Part shown: one piece after another, positions 55,327-63,307 of the stretch
How the letters are laid out: each line of letters begins with the position of its first letter
Numbering within the stretch: position 1 is the first letter of the stretch
NCBI GenBank assembly: GCA_963709175.1
Contig: CAVPVK010000014.1
Location: 310,001 to 374,000, forward strand
From: JANXQG01 sp963709175
GTDB lineage: Bacteria > Planctomycetota > Planctomycetia > Pirellulales > Thermoguttaceae
Direction: 5' to 3'
Length of the DNA: 64,000 bases
Made by a program: the position numbers and the translations under genes
The notes under the pieces: model-generated
The model's database searches: none
Told to the model about the DNA's origin: nothing
The model's input: the letters and a program-made list of their open reading frames with translations, nothing else

Positions 55327-55611
55327 ATGACCGACCAAGATCCGTCCGACACCGAAATCCGACGAGTGTGCGCGATCCTTGAATCGATCTCCAAGACGTA
55401 CCCTGCGGATTCCGGCGAAGCGAAGGCGATCAAGGATGCGGCGCTCGCTTTCATCGTCGTTCACCAGCATGAAAACCTCAAGAAGAGATACCAGGACTTT
55501 CGCCTTGCCGTTGGCGGCGACCTGACCGCCGAGATGAAAGCCGATCTTCGGCGTCATGGGATCGAACCTGACGACCTGGAAGACGATGTTCCCCTGGACG
55601 GGACGGCATAA
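55327..55611 (+). CDS. Small hypothetical protein
   Basis: 94 residues from MTDQDPSDTEIRRVCAILES. Helical, with 'SGEAKAIKDAALAFIVVHQH' and 'LRRHGIEPDDLEDDVPLDGT'. The start at 55327 lies 13 bases after the flavin reductase stop. No membrane segment or known domain is seen. Confidence 0.55.
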   Translation: MTDQDPSDTEIRRVCAILESISKTYPADSGEAKAIKDAALAFIVVHQHENLKKRYQDFRLAVGGDLTAEMKADLRRHGIEPDDLEDDVPLDGTA

Positions 55612-55622
55612 AAGGCGATGCC

Positions 55623-55885
55623 ATGACCATCATCAAGATTTCCTGGTATCTTTGTGCCCTCTTCGTCCTGGCTCTGGTTGCCGAATCCGCTATCACCGTC
55701 GCCCCTGGCGGGGCGGCGGTGATCCATGTCCTCATGGGGGCCTGGGCAGGGCTGGCGGTCCTCTTCGCAGCGGTCGCCGTGGCCTTCAGGTGGTTCCGGC
55801 TTCCCGAACCTAAATGGCTGGTCCGCGTATTTTGGGCGTGGCGGTGCTGGCGACGGTCGGCATCTTGCTGCTGACGGTCGCGTGA
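55623..55885 (+). CDS. Small two- or three-helix membrane protein (frameshifted)
   Basis: About 87 codons: MTIIKISWYLCALFVLALVA begins the first helix, 'HVLMGAWAGLAVLFAAVAVA' the second. In a second frame after a TTTT run near 55832, 'GVAVLATVGILLLTVA' gives a third helix ending at 55885. The first frame alone ends at 55874 with an unlikely Cys/Arg tail. It starts 11 bases after the previous stop. Function unknown. Confidence 0.55.
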
Positions 55886-55991
55886 CGCCCCTACGAAATC
55901 TGGAATCCCGGCATAGTCCCTAGATCCCGGTGATCCTGCCGTGCCTGACGACCCTTGCCGATCTGCCGTGCCTGTCCCGCGACACACCCCA

Positions 55992-56031
55992 TCTCCCCTT
56001 CGTGGGTGGCGGTGGCTAGAATGGGGGTTTG
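55992..56031 (+). promoter_or_regulatory. Shared 40-bp upstream element, copy B
   Basis: TCTCCCCTTC, GTGGC at offset 14 and CTAGAAT at offset 24, then GGGGGTTTG, as in copies at 52286 and 58566. The next start codon is 56150. Confidence 0.6.
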
Positions 56032-56149
56032 TGGCAGGGCAACGACACCCCGCGCCCCTCGGCATGAACGACCTAACCTGCTCGCTGGTGCTTCGGCTCG
56101 CGGCAGGGACAACAAGTAAACAAGACCGTTGAGAAGGAACTGGACTCCA

Positions 56150-56704
56150 ATGGATATCTGTTTTCCACAGGGAAAATTGGACGGTTTCATTTCATTCTTG
56201 GAAGATGGCCTGAGAGCGTTGAAGAAAACGCCCTACCATCGTGTGATCGGGCGGGACTTCCTGCACCACACCCGTGCGGCAGCGGATTACCTCATTGAGT
56301 TTCATGAAAAAGCTTCAAAGAAGAAGATCGCTGCCCTCTATTTCGAGATGAACGGATTCACGATCAACACCGACCGATGGTTCTTCTCGGGGTTCGGGTA
56401 CAGGAAAGCGGGCACCATTTGGGACTTGGACTGGCTTGCTTCGTGGGATGCAGAAACGGAGAACGATTTCACGTTGGAGGGTATGGAGCCTGTCCAGGCG
56501 GTGTTCGAGAGCCTATTGCACGATCATAAGCAGCCCCTCGGGGTCTTGCTTGCAGAGGACGTTGCGGAAAAGCTCGTTACGGCTCGCTTCATGCAATTGA
56601 TCGCCGCCGCCCACCAATTGGCAAAGCGACGGTCCCCTGCACTGAAGGGCCTGCCCATCCTTGCGACGGCTCACGACTGGGACGAAATCCACCAGTCTGA
56701 GTAG
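56150..56704 (+). CDS. Hypothetical protein
   Basis: 184 residues starting MDICFPQGKLDGFISFLEDG. It is a soluble alpha/beta protein with 'FEMNGFTINTDRWFFSGFGY' and 'LDWLASWDAETENDFTLEGM'. The pattern is like small immunity or SUKH-type proteins, but I cannot assign one. A GTG/ATG start at 56129 is possible; 56150 gives a natural N-terminus. It is the first gene behind copy B of the shared element, with the next gene 10 bases on. Confidence 0.6.
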   Translation: MDICFPQGKLDGFISFLEDGLRALKKTPYHRVIGRDFLHHTRAAADYLIEFHEKASKKKIAALYFEMNGFTINTDRWFFSGFGYRKAGTIWDLDWLASWDAETENDFTLEGMEPVQAVFESLLHDHKQPLGVLLAEDVAEKLVTARFMQLIAAAHQLAKRRSPALKGLPILATAHDWDEIHQSE

Positions 56705-56714
56705 AGGAGCCGAT

Positions 56715-57053
56715 GTGAACTACTTTTTCGAGTGCGCTGTCAGGGTTCGTCGAGGACCGGGGTGTGAAATGCTGTCGCACTTCGCGGGTGCAATCGTGGT
56801 TTGCTACATGGCTGCTCCAGACTATCAAGAAGGGCTGCGTCAGGCAGTTGCGAAATTGAAGTCAAAGGGATTCCTTTTTGAAGATCTGATGGATGGCAAA
56901 GTCCAGCAACTCGATCCATCTCAATGGGATCAGCATATCGCATCGACTTGGCCCGAATTGGTCGGTCACTTTCCGCCGCAGACCGATTTGGCCCGGTTCA
57001 TCGAGAATGGCGGCGTGTTCTTTGGTCCGTTTTGCGGCTATGAAAGCCAGTAA
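56715..57053 (+). CDS. Hypothetical protein
   Basis: 112 residues starting at GTG 56715 (read as MNYFFECAVRVRRGPGCEML), with AGAGGAG six bases upstream, which decides the start. Further on are 'APDYQEGLRQAVAKLKSKGF' and 'STWPELVGHFPPQTDLARFI'. Soluble, no recognised domain. It is translated together with the gene at 56150. Confidence 0.6.
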   Translation: MNYFFECAVRVRRGPGCEMLSHFAGAIVVCYMAAPDYQEGLRQAVAKLKSKGFLFEDLMDGKVQQLDPSQWDQHIASTWPELVGHFPPQTDLARFIENGGVFFGPFCGYESQ

Positions 57054-57096
57054 GGGTTTTTGCGGCAATTACCGTGGCATTCAGGTAGTTCCCTCT

Positions 57097-57510
57097 TCAC
57101 GAACCTAAACGGGTCGTCGTCCGCGTATCCCTGGACCAAACACCCCTGACTGCCGCCAGCGCAATCCAGACCGCAGACGCTACGAAGAACGCGCCCAGCA
57201 TTGTGTGTCTGATGCCGATGGGATCGAGGACTGGGAAGATGTATCGAGCGTGGGTTACGATTACAACTAGATTTCCCAATCCCCGAATGCCGAACGAGAT
57301 TACCAGAATCCATGCCCCTGCCACGCGCCCTCGGCATAGGAGAAATATCGCCAGAACCGGCAGCACAAACCCCAGCACCAGGAGGACGACCAGAGCCGGA
57401 ATCGCGGTATGCTCCCAGTCACGCCAGAGATTGAAGGCATTAAGCCCGAAGCTCGCCATGACCAGGGCCAGAAGGATCGACCATCGGCGTTTCGCGGAAA
57501 ACGATGTCAT
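57097..57510 (-). CDS. Four-helix membrane protein, hypothetical
   Basis: 137 residues with about four transmembrane helices: 'WSILLALVMASFGLNAF', 'AIPALVVLLVLGFVLPVLAI', 'GAWILVISFGIRGLGNLVVI' and 'HTMLGAFFVASAVWIALAAV'. The topology recalls DoxX-like or DUF2127-like small membrane proteins, but no family is certain. It reads against the flanking cassettes. Confidence 0.6.
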   Translation of the reverse strand: MTSFSAKRRWSILLALVMASFGLNAFNLWRDWEHTAIPALVVLLVLGFVLPVLAIFLLCRGRVAGAWILVISFGIRGLGNLVVIVTHARYIFPVLDPIGIRHTMLGAFFVASAVWIALAAVRGVWSRDTRTTTRLGS

Positions 57511-57588
57511 TGGAAATGCCTCGGATTCTCAGCGGCAAGTGGTTTTGTTCAACGGCTATCTGCATGTCGCCCGGCGCGATTCCCGACA

Positions 57589-58224
57589 TTATGCCTTCAG
57601 ACCAGGGCGTGCCGAGACCTGAAGTTTCTTCTTCCACCCGCTCCCCAAATAGTACCGCCCCCAGAACGCCGCGATCTCTTCCATCATGGGTGCGGATTCG
57701 GGAAGCAGCCCTGTCCCGAACCGCGAGTTGTACCGTTCGGCGTAGCGTCGTGCCAGCAGGTAGCCAAAAGCCGACGAATCCAACGGACGCAAGACGCATT
57801 CCAAAGCCGTCTCTACCACCAGCAGATCCATGCTGTGGATGATCCTCACTGGCCCCCAATGCTGGCGATCATATTCATTCTGGGCGTCCTTCGCTTGCGA
57901 GAGCAGTTCGTAGAGGGCTTCTTCCGTCTTCGTTGACCGCCGCTTCACGTATTCCGTCATTCCGCGCACGGCACCCGCGACGATCTTCTTGTACAAGCCG
58001 TTCTTCGTCGGCTTTGCCGGACCTGGGCGGCGACGGCTCGCCATCTTCTTCTGCGTCAGCGTGGCGATGTGCAGGGCGAACTTTGCCGCAGCGTCGGGAT
58101 CGGCGCAGAGACTCTTGAGGACGGTTAGGCGGGTGATCGAGAAGTCCTTCCCTTTGTGGAGATCGGCGGTGATCTGAGCCAGGGTTTGGATCTTCTTCGT
58201 GATTGCGGGTAACGGTTGGTTCAT
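57589..58224 (-). CDS. Hypothetical protein
   Basis: 211 residues, intact. The N-terminus is helical (MNQPLPAITKKIQTLAQITA), the middle basic (KKMASRRRPGPAKPTKNGLY), and the C-terminus includes 'DLLVVETALECVLRPLDSSA' and 'APMMEEIAAFWGRYYLGSGW'. A basic central region suggests nucleic-acid contact. No family is recognised. It may be accessory DNA of the same origin as the PcfJ-like gene at 60283. Confidence 0.6.
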   Translation of the reverse strand: MNQPLPAITKKIQTLAQITADLHKGKDFSITRLTVLKSLCADPDAAAKFALHIATLTQKKMASRRRPGPAKPTKNGLYKKIVAGAVRGMTEYVKRRSTKTEEALYELLSQAKDAQNEYDRQHWGPVRIIHSMDLLVVETALECVLRPLDSSAFGYLLARRYAERYNSRFGTGLLPESAPMMEEIAAFWGRYYLGSGWKKKLQVSARPGLKA

Positions 58225-58237
58225 AGGGGTGCAGCAA

Positions 58238-58270
58238 GGCCAAGGCCACGCCTGGGGTGTGGCCTTGGCC
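58238..58270. terminator. Strong hairpin, GGCCAAGGCCAC type
   Basis: GGCCAAGGCCAC (58238-58249) and GTGGCCTTGGCC (58259-58270) pair exactly. A near-identical hairpin lies at 60224. This one is upstream of the minus-strand gene at 58224, so its terminator role is less obvious. Confidence 0.5.
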
Positions 58271-58565
58271 CTCTCAAGCTGAAATTTCGGTCGGGTCCAA
58301 GGCCATTCTACGATCTTGAAGGCGAGGGGAACAGCCGCACGATCATCCCCTCATCCGCCGCCGCCCAGGCTCGCCATGATCCTTCCCATCCCTGCCCGCC
58401 CCTTTCATCCTGCCCAATCCAATTCGTCCAGATCGCATGGCCCGCCGTTGGCCCGGTTGCCGCCGCCGAGATCGCGGCACCTGCCGCCCCGTCGATCCCG
58501 CCTCGCAAATTCGTTCCCGTTCCGAGACGCAAGCCGGTCGCCGCCCATACTCCAGACAGTCTCCG
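58271..58565. other. C-rich intergenic region
   Basis: About 295 bases, very rich in C and T on the plus strand (CATCCCTGCCCGCCCCTTTC). Open frames here are compositional artefacts. Similar C-rich leaders precede the other two copies of the 40-bp element. Confidence 0.35.
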
Positions 58566-58605
58566 TCTCCCATTCTCAAGTGGCAGTGACTAGAATAGGG
58601 GTTGA
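58566..58605 (+). promoter_or_regulatory. Shared 40-bp upstream element, copy C
   Basis: TCTCCCATTC, GTGGC at offset 14 and CTAGAAT at offset 24, then AGGGGTTG, matching copies at 52286 and 55992. The SIMPL gene starts 35 bases on. Confidence 0.6.
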
Positions 58606-58639
58606 ACGATGGATCAATAGACTTGCGAGGTTTGGGAAT

Positions 58640-59335
58640 ATGGAGCGTTACATCGAAGTTGTTGGCGAAGGCGAATTCCTAGAAATCGCCACACGGTTCA
58701 TCGCAGAGGTTGTCCTTGAAGTTCGTGCTGCAAAGGACGAAACCGCCCTAGCGGAGCTTCCAGAGTTGTTTCGGGATGCTGTTGCTGCCCTGCGAGACGC
58801 TGGGATCGCGGACGAGGAAATCGTGGAAGGCGGCACAAACTTTCGCCAGCCCTGGTTCTGGAAAAAGCAGGTCGGGCAGAACGCGGCAAGAAAGATTGTC
58901 CTCAAGGTCAAAGACTTTGTACGTCTCAATGGTGCCCTTGACAAGCTCGAACCGTTGCAGTCCCGAAACAAAGAACGGAAGACGGTGCGGGTAGAAATGC
59001 GGCAACCTGAGTTTGACGCTTCAAGCGGGGCAAAGGCAACTGCACTTGCGATGGCCTTTCAGGATGCCCGTGAGAAGGCCCAAAAGCTCGCAGCTACGAT
59101 GACTGGCAAGCTCGGCAAGGTAATTCATTGTGAAGAGGGTGCATGGGCAAAACGCAACTCCGGCTTCTCGGGCGATGAAGATTGGGGCGGCGATTACTCT
59201 CGTTTCGCAATGGGCGGCGGTATCATAATGGCTGGCCCCGCGGGTGCTGCTGCCGAACCGGAAGCCGAACTTCAGAAACCCACTCGGACGATTTTCGTGA
59301 AATGCCGTGTGCGGTTTGAACTGCTCGATACCTAG
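58640..59335 (+). CDS. SIMPL (DUF541) domain protein
   Basis: 231 residues. 'MERYIEVVGEGEFLEIATRF' gives the V-x-G-x-G-x opening of SIMPL/DUF541 proteins. Then come 'VKDFVRLNGALDKLEPLQSR' and 'AMAFQDAREKAQKLAATMTG', the conserved 'A-x-DA-x-KA-x-LA' helix, and the closing strand 'RTIFVKCRVRFELLDT'. Family members are usually periplasmic, but no signal peptide is seen here, so it may be cytoplasmic. The ATG at 58640 was chosen because upstream codons lie in the promoter-like element. Function of the family is poorly known. Confidence 0.77.
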   Translation: MERYIEVVGEGEFLEIATRFIAEVVLEVRAAKDETALAELPELFRDAVAALRDAGIADEEIVEGGTNFRQPWFWKKQVGQNAARKIVLKVKDFVRLNGALDKLEPLQSRNKERKTVRVEMRQPEFDASSGAKATALAMAFQDAREKAQKLAATMTGKLGKVIHCEEGAWAKRNSGFSGDEDWGGDYSRFAMGGGIIMAGPAGAAAEPEAELQKPTRTIFVKCRVRFELLDT

Positions 59336-59364
59336 CGACAGGCGAACCAGTAGCCGCGAACAAA

Positions 59365-59571
59365 ATGCTCGATTCAGACAAGTTAGACTGGATTGTCTTT
59401 ACTCCGCTTCCGGTTTCGGTGAGGCTCAATTATTCGGACCCAACAGGTTGCCATGCGCTCACGCCATCCGCAGTCCGCGAGCGATACCGCAAACAAGTAA
59501 CGACTTCAGCACTCGTTGTCTGGAAAGATGAGCGCCAACGGAGTGTGCGGTCTACAAGCGGGCATCGATGA
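59365..59571 (+). CDS. Small hypothetical protein, possibly the 5' half of the next gene
   Basis: 68 residues: MLDSDKLDWIVFTPLPVSVR, then 'VRERYRKQVTTSALVVWKDE'. Coding-like to about 59530. The following frame begins in the same place (59528), so the two may be one ~147-residue gene split by an indel. No family is recognised. Confidence 0.4.
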   Translation: MLDSDKLDWIVFTPLPVSVRLNYSDPTGCHALTPSAVRERYRKQVTTSALVVWKDERQRSVRSTSGHR

Positions 59572-59806
59572 GGTTGCTTGGAGACTCGCCGCCATCAAGG
59601 GTATTGAGCTTCATTTTCAGAGACCAGCGAAGGGTTCCGGGTGTGTCGTGCTGCGTGTAAGGCTTGCGAATAGGCCCGCCGACTACGCTATTGGGGCATC
59701 ACAATTCGATGAAGAACTGCTGACTTGGTTCCGGCAATTGGGCCTGTTGTTGAGCGAAGCGATCCCATGTCCGTCGCAGGAACTAGACGAGGGCTACGAC
59801 GTGTAG
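59528..59806 (+). CDS. Small hypothetical protein
   Basis: 92 residues from MSANGVCGLQAGIDEVAWRL: 'GSGCVVLRVRLANRPADYAI' and 'QFDEELLTWFRQLGLLLSEA'. Alpha/beta character, no known domain. The ribosome site is poor, which supports the idea that it continues the gene from 59365. It ends 12 bases before the next gene. Confidence 0.45.
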   Translation: MSANGVCGLQAGIDEVAWRLAAIKGIELHFQRPAKGSGCVVLRVRLANRPADYAIGASQFDEELLTWFRQLGLLLSEAIPCPSQELDEGYDV

Positions 59807-59818
59807 CCGTGACAGCAA

Positions 59819-60202
59819 ATGGATAAGTCGATTATTGCCAATGTGAACTGGCCTAAACCTTGGCGGGCGCTGGACGACGACCACGCTGCTCTGGCACCTG
59901 GACGCCGTTGGGCGCGAGAACAAATTGCGGACACCGTTCTCGGGGAGTTGCAGCGCGAAATCTGCAAGGAACATCCACTCTTTGGTCGTGAATGTGTAGC
60001 CGTTGCATACGACGCAGACTGCCCAAAAGATTTTCTGTTCTTGACCGACATTCCTGATGCACCCGTAGTTCTCGTACACCTCACTTGGAACCAAGAACCG
60101 AAACCCGATTGGCCCTTCATTAAGCGATACGAAGGCATCTTGGACTTCATCCGACAAGAAAGACGATACCGAAGACGCTGGTGGCAGTTCTGGGTCTGGT
60201 GA
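59819..60202 (+). CDS. Hypothetical protein
   Basis: 127 residues, intact: MDKSIIANVNWPKPWRALDD, 'KEHPLFGRECVAVAYDADCP', 'LTDIPDAPVVLVHLTWNQEP', and the end 'RRYRRRWWQFWVW'. This resembles small immunity-type proteins, with an acidic surface and aromatic tail, but no family is certain. It is the last gene of cassette C, followed by a strong terminator. Confidence 0.6.
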   Translation: MDKSIIANVNWPKPWRALDDDHAALAPGRRWAREQIADTVLGELQREICKEHPLFGRECVAVAYDADCPKDFLFLTDIPDAPVVLVHLTWNQEPKPDWPFIKRYEGILDFIRQERRYRRRWWQFWVW

Positions 60203-60223
60203 CGGCTAAACGCTTTTCGACAA

Positions 60224-60256
60224 GCCCAAGGCCACGCTGGAAGCGTGGCCTTGGGC
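60224..60256. terminator. Bidirectional terminator between convergent genes
   Basis: GCCCAAGGCCACGC (60224-60237) and GCGTGGCCTTGGGC (60243-60256) are perfect 14-base arms with a five-base loop. They lie between the stops at 60202 (plus) and 60283 (minus). The sequence is closely related to the hairpin at 58238. Confidence 0.7.
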
Positions 60257-60282
60257 CTCTCAATCTGGATCGGATCTTCCCT

Positions 60283-61458
60283 TCAAATCCCCTCTCCCAG
60301 CTTCAACCCTTCCTTCTCAGCCCAGTCCTCCATGACTCGCCGGGCTTGGCGCGACGGTCGCTTATTCCCTCGCCCGCGTGCTTGGACGATGGCCCGAGTC
60401 TCCGGGTTCACCTCGATGGTGAGGACTCGTTGGTGCCCGCGATGACTGTGGCAAATCATCGACCAGATGGAGCTTTTCTGCTCGGCGCAGCGGGTCGCGT
60501 AGCTGGCAACGCAGTGCCGCATCGCTGCGCCTTCCGCCGACAATTCGGTGCTGGTCAGTAGTTCCGAGATCGTCCAAGTCCAGTTCTGGTCGGCGTCTTC
60601 CTGCCAAGTGAACCCATCGATCCCGATGGGTGCCCAGGCCAGCGATGGCCTCTGGCAGTCGGCAACTGCCGGTGCCTGGACCTCGGCAACCTTCTCCAGC
60701 AGGCAACGGATGTCCGTCCATGCGAGCTTCTTTGCCGGAAGATGATGTCGGTGAACGCGAAGGTACTCGACAATGGCGGCGACGTGGGGAAGGACCGCTT
60801 CCTGGTTGCAAACCAGGAAGCGGATCGCTTGCGCCCAGTAGGCTTCGTGTTCAAAGGTTCTTCCGAGACGGGTTGAAACCACGGCGTCCACAACCGGTTT
60901 GTCGCCGCCCCAACCACGAATCTGCCCCCAACGAAGTGCCTGCTCCACCGTGTAGTGGTCGGGAGCCTCGGTGAAAAGGCGCGCCATCCTCTTGGTCAGC
61001 CGGATCGGGATGTCGGTTCCCCGGATTCCGTAGCCCAGCCCCAGGTGCTTGAACCACTTCTGCTGTTGCCGCGAAGTCTTCGACGGCTCTTGAAACCACG
61101 CCCGATCCATGAAGGTCGGCACGGGGCATCGTGCCAGGAGATGGCGTGCCAAGCTGCCGAACTGCCTTGAAGGGCTTGTATCGGTCGGCTTCCACGCTTC
61201 AATCTCCCGCAGCCAGTCCGCATGATGATGCGATAGCCCGACCAATCCGGTCAGGAAATGCTCGGCTTGGGCGCAGGACGGATGCCCGCCCAGAGGCGTG
61301 CGCCGAAGGAGATCGGCGCAGCCCCGGACGTGCAGCAGCAATCGTATGAACGCCTGCTTGACGCCTAGATTTCTTCCTATCGCCGTCAACGTCTGTCGGA
61401 TGGCGGCATCGAGGGACCGCTTCGCGCGGTCCTTGCGCAGTCTGTCTCGGTAAAACAT
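60283..61458 (-). CDS. PcfJ-like domain protein
   Basis: 391 residues, intact. The N-terminal 250 residues are helical ('EQALRWGQIRGWGGDKPVVD', 'AYWAQAIRFLVCNQEAVLPH'). The C-terminal 120 match the PcfJ pattern: 'EGAAMRHCVASYATRC', 'HQRVLTIEVNPETRAIVQAR', and 'GRGNKRPSRQARRVMEDWAE'. PcfJ was named on conjugative plasmids, and homologues are common in mobile or accessory DNA; the activity is not known. This supports an accessory origin of the region. No partner gene on the same strand adjoins it. Confidence 0.75.
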   Translation of the reverse strand: MFYRDRLRKDRAKRSLDAAIRQTLTAIGRNLGVKQAFIRLLLHVRGCADLLRRTPLGGHPSCAQAEHFLTGLVGLSHHHADWLREIEAWKPTDTSPSRQFGSLARHLLARCPVPTFMDRAWFQEPSKTSRQQQKWFKHLGLGYGIRGTDIPIRLTKRMARLFTEAPDHYTVEQALRWGQIRGWGGDKPVVDAVVSTRLGRTFEHEAYWAQAIRFLVCNQEAVLPHVAAIVEYLRVHRHHLPAKKLAWTDIRCLLEKVAEVQAPAVADCQRPSLAWAPIGIDGFTWQEDADQNWTWTISELLTSTELSAEGAAMRHCVASYATRCAEQKSSIWSMICHSHRGHQRVLTIEVNPETRAIVQARGRGNKRPSRQARRVMEDWAEKEGLKLGEGI

Positions 61459-61801
61459 GGTAAACGCCGTTCAGAATGAGAGAAGGGTTCGCACGGGGAA
61501 CGCATGGGCGCGGTTTCCCTGTCCGAACTAGAACGGCGAGATCAGATCAGCGCCGACCCTTCAGGCGAAGCGGCGAAAGAAAGACGGGATCTTCATGGTA
61601 GGTCTACCTGAAATGAACCAGGGGTCTATGGAGCGTGTCCTACCGGAAGGACACGGGAAATTGGCGAAGGTTCGCAGGCGTTCCGGGCAGAAAATGCCGA
61701 CAGCGGACGAGCAAGCATGGCGTCGGCGGCAGAAAGGCGGGCGTGCTGGCCTTCGGGCGCAAGTGGCGACGACGACATGCCGCCTTGACACCAAGCCGGG
61801 T
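61459..61801. other. Intergenic region between divergent genes
   Basis: About 340 bases. A perfect short hairpin, GTGTCC TACCGGAA GGACAC, lies near 61640. No gene with convincing composition is seen. Confidence 0.35.
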
Positions 61802-61830
61802 TTGCGACCCGCTCGGAACAGCAGTAGAAT
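61802..61830 (+). promoter_or_regulatory. Promoter of the ATP-grasp gene
   Basis: TTGCGA (61802-61807) and TAGAAT (61825-61830) are 17 bases apart. The -10 box ends eight bases before the ATG, so the transcript would be leaderless or nearly so. Confidence 0.55.
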
Positions 61831-61838
61831 AATCAACC

Positions 61839-62818
61839 ATGAACATCATTTTCTGCTCCGATGATCTCGACCGGCGAAAGCCCGACGAAGCCTATGCCGC
61901 CGAGGTCGCTGCCGTTGGAACGTGTCGGTGGGCAGTATTTCCTCGTCAATTTCGACGCATTGGTCAATGACGGGGATACCGTCAAGGCTGTTCGCCGCGT
62001 GCCCGAGCAGGCAGAACCGGGTCTTGCCATGTATCGCGGCTGGATGCTCAAGCCAGCCACCTACAGCCGCTTGTACGAGGCCCTTGCCGCCAAGGGATTG
62101 CGCCTTATCAGCGATCCTGCCGCCTACGTCCATTGCCACCATCTCCCCGAATCGTATTCGGTCATCGAGAAGTGGACGCCCAAGTCCGTCTGGATGAAGA
62201 TCGGGGGCGACGTGGACATGGACCGGATCATGGATCTCTTGCAGCCCTTTGGGACGGCTCCGCTGGTGCTGAAGGATTTCGTGAAGTCCAGAAAACACGA
62301 ATGGAACGAGGCTTGCTACATTCCGTCCGCATCCGACCGGAGTTGCGTGGAGCGGGTCGTCCGTCGTTTCCTTGAGCTTGGTGGACGACGATCTCAACGA
62401 AGGCTTGGTCTTCCGCGAATTCGTTGACTTTGAGCCGCTGACCCGGCATTCCAAGAGCGGGATGCCCTTGACCAAGGAATTCCGACTGTTCTTCTTGGAC
62501 GGCAAGCCGGTCTTCTGGACCGAATATTGGGAGGAGGGCGATTATGCGGGCATGGCCCCGCCCGTGGATCGATTCACGAAGATCGCTGCCGCCGTGAAGA
62601 GCCGGTTCTTCACGATGGACATCGCCAAACGCCGGGATGGGGACTGGCTGATCGTGGAACTTGGCGATGCCCAGGTCGCCGGGCTTCCTGAGAATGCCGA
62701 CGTGGATGGGTTCTATCGGGCGATTGCCGGGATCGCATCCGAAGGAGTGTATGAAGACATTTCCGTCGTCATTCCCGAAGGGGACCAACGAAAACAGATT
62801 GGAACCAACAATGCATAG
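61839..62818 (+). CDS. ATP-grasp domain protein (DUF4343-like; two frameshifts)
   Basis: About 327 codons in three frames. The start is 'MNIIFCSDDLDRRKPDEAYA' (61839). From about 61910 the second frame gives 'RGWMLKPATYSRLYEALAAK' and 'DPAAYVHCHHLPESYSVIEK'. From about 62380 the third gives 'LNEGLVFREFVDFEPLTRHS', 'PLTKEFRLFFLDGKPVFWTE' and 'RRDGDWLIVELGDAQVAGLP'. The 'E-x-R-lF' and 'iEl-D-Q' motifs are ATP-grasp metal and nucleotide sites. Such enzymes join a carboxylate to an amine or thiol using ATP; the substrates are unknown. Both shifts are short and probably sequencing indels. Confidence 0.78.
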
Positions 62819-62842
62819 GCGGCATCTGCCATAGAATTCGGT

Positions 62843-63307
62843 ATGGAACAACATCCAAGCAACTTTCGAATAGATCTCTCTCCTCCACAAAACGGCTGGA
62901 TCGCTATCGAAGTCCAGGCTGGAGAGCAGCATTTCTCGGAATCCGTGTCTTACACGCCAAACGACTTCATCGCGGAACTGGTTTCTGCCCTTTGCCTCCT
63001 GAGCAAAGGGTCTCCCGAAGCAGCAGCACTTGCATTCTCCGAGCCGACAACGTATCACTTCCGATTCTGGAGGCAGGCGAATGCGAATCTTGTACAATTC
63101 GAAATTCAAGACGCACAAACGCCCGCGAAGCCTCTCTTGACGATGTGCATGGCATCGGAGGAACTTTGCAAATCGTTCTGGAGGGCCTTTCGCCGGTTGG
63201 CGTCGGTCGCAACCCCGGACCAGTACCAGACAGCCATGCGGCGTCCATTTCCATCATCAGGAGTGGAGACATTGGGGATTCTGAGTCGAAGGCTTGCGCG
63301 AACATGA
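62843..63307 (+). CDS. Hypothetical protein, immunity-like
   Basis: 154 residues: MEQHPSNFRIDLSPPQNGWI, 'AIEVQAGEQHFSESVSYTPN', 'HFRFWRQANANLVQFEIQDA' and 'FWRAFRRLASVATPDQYQTA'. A beta-sandwich followed by a helix is typical of small immunity proteins, but no family is assigned. It overlaps the following membrane-protein gene by four bases. Starts 24 bases after the ATP-grasp gene. Confidence 0.6.
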   Translation: MEQHPSNFRIDLSPPQNGWIAIEVQAGEQHFSESVSYTPNDFIAELVSALCLLSKGSPEAAALAFSEPTTYHFRFWRQANANLVQFEIQDAQTPAKPLLTMCMASEELCKSFWRAFRRLASVATPDQYQTAMRRPFPSSGVETLGILSRRLART

